Of a DNA stretch of 10,253 nt, positions 1 through 6,160 are shown one piece after another. The DNA is taken from assembly GCA_023392755.1 (NCBI GenBank), contig JAEWNM010000332.1:1-10253 (forward strand). The letters are read 5' to 3'. Every line of letters starts with the position of its first letter. Positions within the stretch are counted from its first letter, which is position 1. The stretch is from Bacillota bacterium. Lineage in GTDB: Bacteria; Bacillota; Clostridia; Christensenellales; Aristaeellaceae. Position numbers and translations under genes: made by a program. A model generated the notes under the pieces. That model did no database searches and was not told where the DNA came from. It saw nothing but the letters and a program-made list of their open reading frames with translations.

Positions 1-170
1 GGTCCACCGCGAAAATCCCCATGCTGACCTTTGAGGCGGCCAATATGGGCTTCACCTTTACGCTCACACGACTGGCGCTGAGCATTATCGGCATACTTGC
101 CATCGCCTTTTCCATGGAAAAGGCAATGGGCAAGGAACAGCAAATGCAAATATATGATCTGAGCAAGTAA
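1..170 (+). CDS. C-terminal end of a membrane permease (COG0701/ArsP_1-like), partial
   Basis: The gene enters from the left edge; the readable frame begins at base 3 and ends at TAA 168-170, giving about 55 residues. It starts with STAKIPMLTFEAANMG, continues with a hydrophobic helix (TLTRLALSIIGILAIAFSM) and ends in a short polar tail. The pattern 'STxKxPML.FEA..xG..FTLTRLAL.I.GI' resembles the last transmembrane segment of COG0701 (DUF318/ArsP_1-type) predicted permeases, recalled from the family and not checked by search. It converges on the histidine kinase gene and shows no functional link to the transporter locus. That it is the end of a membrane protein is fairly sure; the family is tentative and the substrate unknown. 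Confidence 0.55.
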   Translation, partial: STAKIPMLTFEAANMGFTFTLTRLALSIIGILAIAFSMEKAMGKEQQMQIYDLSK

Positions 171-184
171 AGAGAGCAATGACA

Positions 185-212
185 TAAAGCTGACGGATCG
201 ATCACCGGCAGC
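185..212 (-). terminator. Possible weak terminator of the histidine kinase transcript
   Basis: On the minus strand, downstream of the kinase stop codon, an imperfect stem (GCTGcCGG paired with CCGtCAGC, 8-base loop) is followed by TTTA. The stem has one mismatch and the U-tract is short, so termination would be weak. The rest of the 90-base convergent gap (171-260) holds nothing else I can support, and no U-tract follows the stem on the plus strand. Confidence 0.3.
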
Positions 213-260
213 TACGCATTATTGATAAAAATGGGCCATTATGGTTGAATGGAACTGCGA

Positions 261-2045
261 TCACGCCGGGTTTGTGTCCTTCGTAAGCTTCGGCAGCCGG
301 ATGGAAACGCTGCAGCCCTGCGCAACGCTGTCGATGGTTATGCCGTACGGCTCGCCAAAGTGCGCCCGCACGCGCGCGTGCACGTTGACGAGGCCAAGGG
401 AGCGGACGCCGTCGTCTGTACTGGCTTCGTTTACGCTATAGCTGGCAAGCTTTTCAAGGATTTCCGCAAGCTTTTCGCCGGGGATGCCGGGGCCGTTATC
501 CGCCACGCATACCACCAGGTCATCCATTTCGCCGCGCACGCTGATTTCCAGCACAACCATCAGCGCGGCGGTATCGGTGGCGTATTTGCAGGCGTTTTCC
601 AGCAGGGGCTGCAAAAGAAGCTTGGGTATGCGGCAGGGGAGCAGTGAAGCGTCAACGTGGGTATGCACAACGATCCTATCGGGAAAGCGCATCTTCATAA
701 TGTTGATATAATGCGTCGTCTCGTTCAGTTCTTCCTCCAGGGAAACGATGGAGCCGCTTTTGATCGAATAGCGGAGAATGGAGGCCAGGCTGATTGCCAC
801 GCTGCGTATGGAGTCCTGATGCGTCAATTGCGCCAGGGAGGATATAAGGTTGAGCGCGTTATACAAAAAGTGCGGATTGATCTGGCTTTCCAAAACGCGC
901 ATGGCAATGTTTTTCTGTTGGACCCGGGCCTCGTATTCACTTTTTGCGCTGCGTGCCAGGCGGTCTATCATGGAATTGTAACTGCTTCTCAGCTGGTCGA
1001 GCTCGCTTTCGACCAGCGCGTTGCTTGAAACGGGAAGAAGCTGGTTTTGCCCGTGCTCGGCATTGTCCATGGCAAACGCCAGCTCCTTGATGGAATTGCC
1101 GATCTGCCGGGAGATGAACCAGCTGAAAATAAGGCCCGAGGCCAGCAATACGCCCAGAATCAACAGATACAGGTAAATGCTGCGCATGACGGGGGTGCGG
1201 ATAAGCTCCAGACGGTTATATGCGATAACGCGCAGGCGGGATATTTCATTGGATGTTTCGCACAGCGCATAGGTATCCGAGTTGCCGCGAACGCGGCGTA
1301 CGCCGTCTTTCAGCATGCCGCTGTCGGCCAGAACTGTGCCGCCGCCCGAAAACAGCGGTCCGCTGTCCCACAGCAGCGTATCCTCCTGGAAAAGCGCATA
1401 GTAGGCATTGCTGCTGCACTGCTGCAGCGCGCTGTCCCATAAGGATTTCAGGTTGTAGTCCACCCGGACAAAGCCAATATTTTGCGTGCCCAGCGAATTG
1501 CTCAGCAAATAGATCACAGGCAGTACGGTCACCGTCTGCGTGCTGCTGGTGTAAGGCGAAACGGCGGCGGCAAACACGCGCAGGTTATTAGCCTGCATGG
1601 TCTGAATCCAATCCGTATGCGCGTCGAGCTTCATGGTGGGTATATGGCTCATTTGATAGGTGCTTTGATCCATGGTATAAAACGTGACAGCCAGAATGTT
1701 GCTGTTCAAACTTGTCGCATGCTTGATCGCGTTTGTCATGATGCGTTCGTCTTCCCGGAACGCAAGGTCGTAGGTGGTGTGCCTGGTCTGCAGGATGCGG
1801 GCGATATCTTGGTCAATCAAATGCAGATAGGCAACACGCTCCGTCTCGGACAAAAGCGCATTGATGCTGCGAAGCAGGATGGCATTGTCCGCGCTCAGGG
1901 CGGTTGATGCCTCGTTTTCCAGCTGCTGCCGCATGGACAGGGTGTAAAACGTCGTCGTCAAAAGGTAGGGCAGGAGAATGAGCAGGAAAAAAGACAGCAT
2001 CAGCATGTGCCGGACCGAAAAGAAAAATGTCTTTTTGGTATGCAT
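261..2045 (-). CDS. Membrane sensor histidine kinase, YesM/LytS class (HisKA_7TM-independent, PF06580 type)
   Basis: This is a 594-residue sensor kinase that should autophosphorylate on histidine and pass the phosphate to a response regulator, most likely the AraC-type regulator at 4581-6149. Visible order: TM1 about residues 13-35; an extracytoplasmic sensor region of about 250 residues (36-287, probably Cache-like, not identified by motif); TM2 about 288-312; HAMP about 313-366; His_kinase domain with the phosphoacceptor motif INPHFLYN (His392); N-box LLENACK (Glu483, Asn484); G1 box DNGPGI (Asp516); G2-like SLGLVNVHAR near 549-558. All catalytic motifs look intact. I chose the ATG at 2045 because AGGAGG lies about 7 bases upstream and TM1 follows directly; a longer reading to 2126 adds 27 unlikely residues and runs into the terminator of the upstream gene. 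The kinase is not in the same operon as its presumed regulator. Class is near certain, partner is inferred. Confidence 0.93.
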   Translation of the reverse strand: MHTKKTFFFSVRHMLMLSFFLLILLPYLLTTTFYTLSMRQQLENEASTALSADNAILLRSINALLSETERVAYLHLIDQDIARILQTRHTTYDLAFREDERIMTNAIKHATSLNSNILAVTFYTMDQSTYQMSHIPTMKLDAHTDWIQTMQANNLRVFAAAVSPYTSSTQTVTVLPVIYLLSNSLGTQNIGFVRVDYNLKSLWDSALQQCSSNAYYALFQEDTLLWDSGPLFSGGGTVLADSGMLKDGVRRVRGNSDTYALCETSNEISRLRVIAYNRLELIRTPVMRSIYLYLLILGVLLASGLIFSWFISRQIGNSIKELAFAMDNAEHGQNQLLPVSSNALVESELDQLRSSYNSMIDRLARSAKSEYEARVQQKNIAMRVLESQINPHFLYNALNLISSLAQLTHQDSIRSVAISLASILRYSIKSGSIVSLEEELNETTHYINIMKMRFPDRIVVHTHVDASLLPCRIPKLLLQPLLENACKYATDTAALMVVLEISVRGEMDDLVVCVADNGPGIPGEKLAEILEKLASYSVNEASTDDGVRSLGLVNVHARVRAHFGEPYGITIDSVAQGCSVSIRLPKLTKDTNPA

Positions 2046-2080
2046 GGATACGCCTCCTGCCTGATAGACACAATCCGGGA

Positions 2081-2141
2081 TAAAAAGGAGCCGATGCGCA
2101 GCGCGCCGAATACATAGGGCGGGCACGGTGCGTATCGGCTC
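2081..2141 (-). terminator. Intrinsic terminator after the UroD-like gene, in front of the kinase gene
   Basis: On the minus strand, 10 bases after the UroD-like stop codon, GAGCCGATACGCA pairs with TGCGCATCGGCTC (8 bp, one A-C mismatch, 4 bp; 28-base loop) and is followed by CTTTTTA. This is a reasonable rho-independent terminator. It ends only about 36 bases before the kinase start, and I see no convincing promoter between the two, so the kinase may depend on read-through or on a promoter I cannot recognise. The plus strand has no U-tract after the stem. Confidence 0.6.
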
Positions 2142-2151
2142 GAAAAACGTG

Positions 2152-3129
2152 TCAGGCCCTGAGCGCTTCCATTACCCAGCGGATATGCTGCTGATCGATA
2201 TCGGCGGGAACCGTGCAGTCCGCGCCAAGCATGAAGGGAAAGCCCTCCATTTCCTTGAGCACCGCGCGTACGGCAGCCTGGATTTCATCCTTTGTTCCCT
2301 TGTACAGGGGATGGTCTTTGCGGTTGTCCATGCCGCCCAGCAGCACACTGCCCAAAAACAGGCTCTTGCCCTGGGTCAGTGAAACACCCTCTATGCCAAT
2401 ACCCCAATTCTTCACGCGCGTGGGATAATCCTTCCAGTAGGATAAATGGTTCGGGTTGCCCGCCCAGGAGCACATGTGCAAAATGTTGTAGGGCGATACG
2501 CTGTTGGCGGCGTTGATGATTTTCATTTCCGTAGGAGTGACGATGCGCGCATAATCCTCGGCGCTCATGCGGCCGCGCTCCGCGCCCTGCACGCTTTGAT
2601 AAATGCCGTCGCATCCGCCTTCCTTTATGACGCACTTGGCCAGGTAGGCCAGGTCATCGCCGATTACGTTCATTGCATGGACAAGCGCCGCCTCGTTTTC
2701 ATGAAGATGCGCCATAACTGTCGCATCCCAGCTGCGGCCTGACAGCGCTTCCGGGGTAAAGACATCGCGCTCGCGGACAACGTTAAATGGCGAAAACATG
2801 TTGTAAAAGGTGCAGCATTCGCCGGCCAGCGCTTCATTGATGCGGCGGCAGCGATTAATGGAATCAGCATAGAAAGGGTCGTCATGGGGGAGGGGCGCCA
2901 CCTTGAACCAGTCGTCGGCGCAGGTGACGGTCACCTTCAGCGGATAGTTCAGCCCGTCGGACATGATCTTGATGAAATCCAGATCGTTCTTACGGTAGAA
3001 GTCTAGATGCGCCTGTATGCAGGTCTCCCCTTTTCCCTGCTCACCGCCGAAATGGAACCAGAAGGATGCCGGCACACGGTCCGCGGGTTTGCCGTCAAGC
3101 ACGGAAAGGACGCGTTCACGCTTGTTCAT
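2152..3129 (-). CDS. Uroporphyrinogen decarboxylase superfamily protein, putative corrinoid/thiol methyltransferase
   Basis: This 325-residue protein belongs to the URO-D superfamily: N-terminal MNKRERVLSVLDGKPADRVP, then YRKNDLDFIKIMSDG, GGCDGIYQSVQGAE near 171-184, and C-terminal FMLGADCTVPADI near 299-311. True heme-pathway UroD carries an N-terminal arginine-rich substrate motif (MRQAGR-like); here that place reads ASFWFHFGGEQ, so heme synthesis is unlikely. His218-Met-Cys220 and Cys305 match the HxC...C zinc-ligand pattern of the MtaA/MtbA/CmuA methyltransferase branch, which moves methyl groups between corrinoids and thiols. No corrinoid protein or activase is encoded nearby, so the acceptor is unknown. 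The start at 3129 is supported by GAGG about 8 bases upstream and by the usual family N terminus. It has its own promoter and terminator and is divergent from SBP1. Superfamily is certain, methyltransferase role inferred. Confidence 0.88.
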   Translation of the reverse strand: MNKRERVLSVLDGKPADRVPASFWFHFGGEQGKGETCIQAHLDFYRKNDLDFIKIMSDGLNYPLKVTVTCADDWFKVAPLPHDDPFYADSINRCRRINEALAGECCTFYNMFSPFNVVRERDVFTPEALSGRSWDATVMAHLHENEAALVHAMNVIGDDLAYLAKCVIKEGGCDGIYQSVQGAERGRMSAEDYARIVTPTEMKIINAANSVSPYNILHMCSWAGNPNHLSYWKDYPTRVKNWGIGIEGVSLTQGKSLFLGSVLLGGMDNRKDHPLYKGTKDEIQAAVRAVLKEMEGFPFMLGADCTVPADIDQQHIRWVMEALRA

Positions 3130-3180
3130 TTCCCATTCCTCATTTCCCGGGATTATTCACCCGATTCTCTCCTGCTGTTC

Positions 3181-3209
3181 AGTATAAGCGTGAAAAAATG
3201 CTGAATCAA
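3181..3209 (-). promoter_or_regulatory. Sigma-A-type promoter of the UroD-like gene
   Basis: Reading the minus strand, TTGATT (bases 3209-3204) and TATACT (3186-3181) are separated by exactly 17 bases. Transcription would start near 3174, giving a leader of about 45 bases. Unlike the divergent SBP1 promoter it has a good -35. The leftmost operator repeat begins about 15 bases upstream of this -35, so the regulator could also influence it. Confidence 0.6.
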
Positions 3210-3224
3210 GCGATTATCGGCGAT

Positions 3225-3269
3225 TGTCATGATTGCCGTATACAACAGGTCATTATTGTTCTATGCCAC
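3225..3269 (+). promoter_or_regulatory. Tandem operator pair A upstream of SBP1 (two direct repeats, 23-bp period)
   Basis: Copies at 3225-3246 and 3248-3269 align without gaps with each other and with the pair at 7578-7622. Positions 2-6 (GTCAT), 9-10 (TT), 16-17 (AT) and 19 (C) are identical in all four copies; the broader consensus is GTCATnnTTgnnntATgC. The conserved blocks lie roughly one helical turn apart, as expected for the two helix-turn-helix motifs of one AraC-type domain. The second copy ends 15 bases before the -10 and occupies the place of the -35. The proposed binder, inferred, is the response regulator at 4581-6149. Confidence 0.7.
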
Positions 3270-3284
3270 AGGTGGGGAAGCACG

Positions 3285-3290
3285 TATAAT
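3285..3290 (+). promoter_or_regulatory. -10 box (TATAAT) of the SBP1-regulator-desulfidase operon
   Basis: A perfect TATAAT lies 20 bases before the SBP1 start codon. At the 17-base distance the -35 position reads TATGCC, which is part of the second operator repeat and not a sigma-A hexamer, so the promoter is probably activator-dependent. The predicted transcript would start near 3297, only about 14 bases before the ATG, leaving room for little more than the ribosome binding site. Confidence 0.6.
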
Positions 3291-3310
3291 GGGAAAAGGG
3301 GGAAGGTCTC

Positions 3311-4567
3311 ATGAAGCGGTACAGGATACTCATCTGCGCGCTTTTGCTTGCTGTGGTCGCGGTTGGCGTATATGCCTTCGGCCTGTATGAACTGCCGGCC
3401 GCCCAAAAGAAGCAGCCTCCCAAAAGCGTGACGCTGGAATTTTATCAGCAGCGGGAAGAGGCGATGGCCAGCTTTACAGCGGTCATCGAAAACTTTGCGC
3501 AGGATTATCCTGCCATTGAGCTGTTCCAGCGCAACGTGCCCAATACCCAGGAGCTTCTTGTTGCCCGCTTGCGCGGCGGCGATATTCCGGACCTGTTTAC
3601 GGATTGGCCCACCCAGCGCAATTTCGCCGTCACGGTCGATGAGGGGATCGTGGTCGATCTTTCCCGGCAGCCCTTTATGCAAAAGGTAAGCCCCCGGGCG
3701 CTGGAAATGGTGACGCGGGAGGATGGGAAGGCTTACGCGCTTCCGCTCAATTACAACTGCATGGAGGTATACTATAACACAGAGATATTTGAGCGCATGG
3801 GTGTGACGGTGCCAAAAACTGTAGCGGAGCTCACGGCGCTGTGCGACGGGCTTGCAAAACGCGGAGTGCTCCCGATGGTGTTTTGCATACGCGACCATGG
3901 CCGTATGTCGCACATCGCGCAGATGATGCTGGCTGCGCTGGTGGATAATTATCTTGATGAAATGGACAGCCTGCGCACAGGGCAAATATCGCCGGAGGCG
4001 CGGGACCGTATCATGCAGGTGATGCGGCTGTTCCGTACCCTGTACGGGTACAGCCAGGCCAAGGGGGAAGTGGCCTATAATTACTATGAAGCATGCGAGC
4101 GCTTTGCAAAGGGTGAAGCGGCGATCATGATATCGGGAAGCTATGCGCTCAATACCATAAACAGCTTTGGCACAGGCATCCGGATGGATGTTTTTCCCTT
4201 TCCCGGAGAAACGCCCCAGAAGCGCGTCATGCTGTCCAGCATTGATACCGCCGTTTGCGTATCCGGCTCATCCGCCTACCGGCAGGAGGCGATGACCTTT
4301 TTGAACTATCTGACGGAGGCTGAAACCAGCGCGTTGTACGCATCCCTTGATATGGGGCCAAGCTGCCTGAAGGATGTCCGGCAGGAAAATGCGATTACGC
4401 AGCGAATGAGTGCGCACATAGAAACCTATGAAAACGCCAACTGGCTCAAGAGCAGGTTTTCTCTGGAAACGGTATCGCTTTTCAGTGAGGCGGTGGGCGC
4501 GTACCTGATCAGCGGGGATGAGAACGCGTTTTGGTCGGCGCTTGAGGCGGCGTTCCGGGAATCCTGA
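3311..4567 (+). CDS. Orphan extracellular solute-binding protein (MalE-type, family 1), possibly sensory (SBP1)
   Basis: This 418-residue protein has an N-terminal hydrophobic segment (about 6-24) after MKRYR, then a periplasmic-binding-protein fold of the MalE type. It is a paralogue of SBP2 (7704-8933): GDIPDLFTDWPTQ (90-102), GKAYALPL (139-146), FAKGEAAIMISGSYA (265-279), FPFPGE (295-300) and GPSCL (349-353) have colinear counterparts, and the first two motifs are spaced identically in both. There is no lipobox cysteine. Cleavage could occur after VYA (residue 22), but the segment could equally be an uncleaved membrane anchor. The start has GGGGGAAGG 4 bases upstream. It sits 13 bases before a response regulator and is not beside permeases, so a role in ligand sensing for the kinase is plausible, though delivery to the same ABC importer is equally possible. 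Ligand unknown. Confidence 0.88.
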   Translation: MKRYRILICALLLAVVAVGVYAFGLYELPAAQKKQPPKSVTLEFYQQREEAMASFTAVIENFAQDYPAIELFQRNVPNTQELLVARLRGGDIPDLFTDWPTQRNFAVTVDEGIVVDLSRQPFMQKVSPRALEMVTREDGKAYALPLNYNCMEVYYNTEIFERMGVTVPKTVAELTALCDGLAKRGVLPMVFCIRDHGRMSHIAQMMLAALVDNYLDEMDSLRTGQISPEARDRIMQVMRLFRTLYGYSQAKGEVAYNYYEACERFAKGEAAIMISGSYALNTINSFGTGIRMDVFPFPGETPQKRVMLSSIDTAVCVSGSSAYRQEAMTFLNYLTEAETSALYASLDMGPSCLKDVRQENAITQRMSAHIETYENANWLKSRFSLETVSLFSEAVGAYLISGDENAFWSALEAAFRES

Positions 4568-4580
4568 CGGGAGGGAAAGC

Positions 4581-6149
4581 ATGCGGTTTTTGCTGGTGGA
4601 GGATGAATACTACGCCCGCAAGGCACTGCGGCAAAGCGTGCTGGGATGGCAGCAGAACGCCGTGGTTGCAGAGGCGGAAAACGGTGTGACCGCCTTGGCC
4701 ATGCTGGAGCAGGCGCCCTATGACGTGGTGCTGCTGGACATACGCATGCCCCAGATGGACGGGCTCAAGCTTGCGGAGCATGTCAGCCGCCGCTTTGCCG
4801 GTACCTACATGATTATGATCACGGGCTATGGCGAGTTTGAATATGCGCGGGCAGCCATCCACACCGGCGTAAAAGAATACTTGCTCAAGCCTGTTGATGA
4901 TGATAAGCTGTGTGATGCGCTTACCCGCGCACAGGAATATTGGGAGGAAAAGCGCAGGCATAGCGCGGAGGAGCAGGCTTTGCGCAGCGACGGCAAAAGC
5001 ATGCGCCGCCTGCTGGACCTGCACCGGCTGCATATGTGGCTAAGCGGGCAGGAAGCGGAATGGAAGCGGGAAGACGCCGGCGGGTATTGCATGGTTGTGC
5101 GCGCATACGGTTTCAGTGCGCCAATGTCGCAGATTGAGCAGGAGCTGCAAAGCAGGCTTCATGCTTTGAGCGGAATGTGCTGCGATGTGTTTCCAGTCAA
5201 GGCGGGCGACATATGCATCTTTTTCCGGTATGGCAATCAGAGGCCCGACCGCCAGGCAAGGCTCGCGGTGCTGGAAAAATTGCGCAACGGCATGCTGTAT
5301 AACGGTATGGATATCCGTATGGCCATGAGCGGGCTGAATGAAATGAAGGATGCTTCGCATGCCTATGAGCAGGCGCAGATTGCCCTGAGCTACCGTTTGC
5401 TGCGCGATGAGGCTGTCGTTTGTTATGGCAGCCTCAAGGAACAGACGCTTTATGTCAGCGAGCCGTCCCCTGCTGATCTCTCCGATTTCCTGATGTATCT
5501 GTCCCACGGACAGTCGGAACAGGCGATAACGCTGGCCCGGCGGGCGGTGCAGGCAATCATGAAAATGAAGAACGTATCGCTGGCAGCGCTTCAGGACGCG
5601 CTGAACCGGCTGTGCGCCTGCATGAATTGCGCCATTGCCCAGACCATAACAAAGGAAAACGGCATGGATGCGGAATTGCTTCAGATTGAGATCAAGGCGG
5701 ATGACTTTATAAGCCCCGCGGCGCTTATGAAGCGGCTGGACGCTTTGATTACGCAGGTATGCGCGCTCAAGGAACGGGTCTCCTTATCCAATGCGGACCA
5801 GGTGGTTGATTATCTGAAGCAATACATCAGCGAGCGGTACGGCGAAAACGTGGCGTTGAAAGAGCTGGCGGAAAGCCGCCTTTACCTGAATCCTTCCTAT
5901 CTTAGCCGCCTGTTCAAGGCGAAGACGGGAATTTCCTTTAAAAACTACCTGACGCAGGTGCGTATGAACCACGCATGCCAAATGCTTGAATCACGCGAAC
6001 GCAGCGTGATGAACATCGCGGGCGAATGCGGCTATGCGGATGCATCCCAATTCATACAGCTGTTCCGGAAGCATTTTGGAATGACGCCCAGCGTCTACCG
6101 GGAGACACAGGCGGGCTATAAGGCGGATATTTGGCTGGAAAAGCGATAG
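4581..6149 (+). CDS. Response regulator with AraC-family DNA-binding domain (YesN type)
   Basis: This 522-residue regulator begins with a REC domain (1-120) carrying the acidic pocket (Glu7, Asp8), phosphoacceptor Asp53 in LLDIRMPQMDG, Thr81 in ITGYGEFEYA and Lys103 in YLLKPV. A long middle region (about 125-400) has no domain I recognise, as is usual in YesN-like proteins. The C terminus (about 405-510) is a two-helix AraC domain: VALKELAESRLYLNPSYLSR, then FKAKTGISFKNYL, and the signature IAGECGYADASQFIQLFRKHFGMTPSVYR split across about 479-507. I chose ATG 4581 because GGGAGGG precedes it and the REC strand begins at once; the open frame from 4518 overlaps SBP1. It probably receives phosphate from the kinase at 261-2045 and binds the operator pairs at 3225-3269 and 7578-7622, activating its own operon and the importer (inferred). 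Confidence 0.95.
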   Translation: MRFLLVEDEYYARKALRQSVLGWQQNAVVAEAENGVTALAMLEQAPYDVVLLDIRMPQMDGLKLAEHVSRRFAGTYMIMITGYGEFEYARAAIHTGVKEYLLKPVDDDKLCDALTRAQEYWEEKRRHSAEEQALRSDGKSMRRLLDLHRLHMWLSGQEAEWKREDAGGYCMVVRAYGFSAPMSQIEQELQSRLHALSGMCCDVFPVKAGDICIFFRYGNQRPDRQARLAVLEKLRNGMLYNGMDIRMAMSGLNEMKDASHAYEQAQIALSYRLLRDEAVVCYGSLKEQTLYVSEPSPADLSDFLMYLSHGQSEQAITLARRAVQAIMKMKNVSLAALQDALNRLCACMNCAIAQTITKENGMDAELLQIEIKADDFISPAALMKRLDALITQVCALKERVSLSNADQVVDYLKQYISERYGENVALKELAESRLYLNPSYLSRLFKAKTGISFKNYLTQVRMNHACQMLESRERSVMNIAGECGYADASQFIQLFRKHFGMTPSVYRETQAGYKADIWLEKR

Positions 6150-6160
6150 GGGGATCAGAA

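Noticed and set aside
249..1907. Several plus-strand open frames of 75-141 codons
   Set aside because: All lie opposite the histidine kinase, whose catalytic motifs are intact on the minus strand; none has family-like sequence.
2088..2141. Bidirectional terminator between kinase and UroD-like genes
   Set aside because: The stem is also formed on the plus strand, but it is followed by GAAAAACG with no U-tract, and no plus-strand gene needs terminating there.
2152..3129. Annotation as heme-pathway uroporphyrinogen decarboxylase (HemE)
   Set aside because: The substrate-binding arginine motif of HemE near the N terminus is absent, zinc-ligand residues typical of the methyltransferase branch are present, and no heme gene is nearby.
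3227..3985. Minus-strand open frame of 252 codons over the SBP1 gene
   Set aside because: It has no recognisable motifs, runs through the operator region and lies opposite a well-supported binding protein gene.
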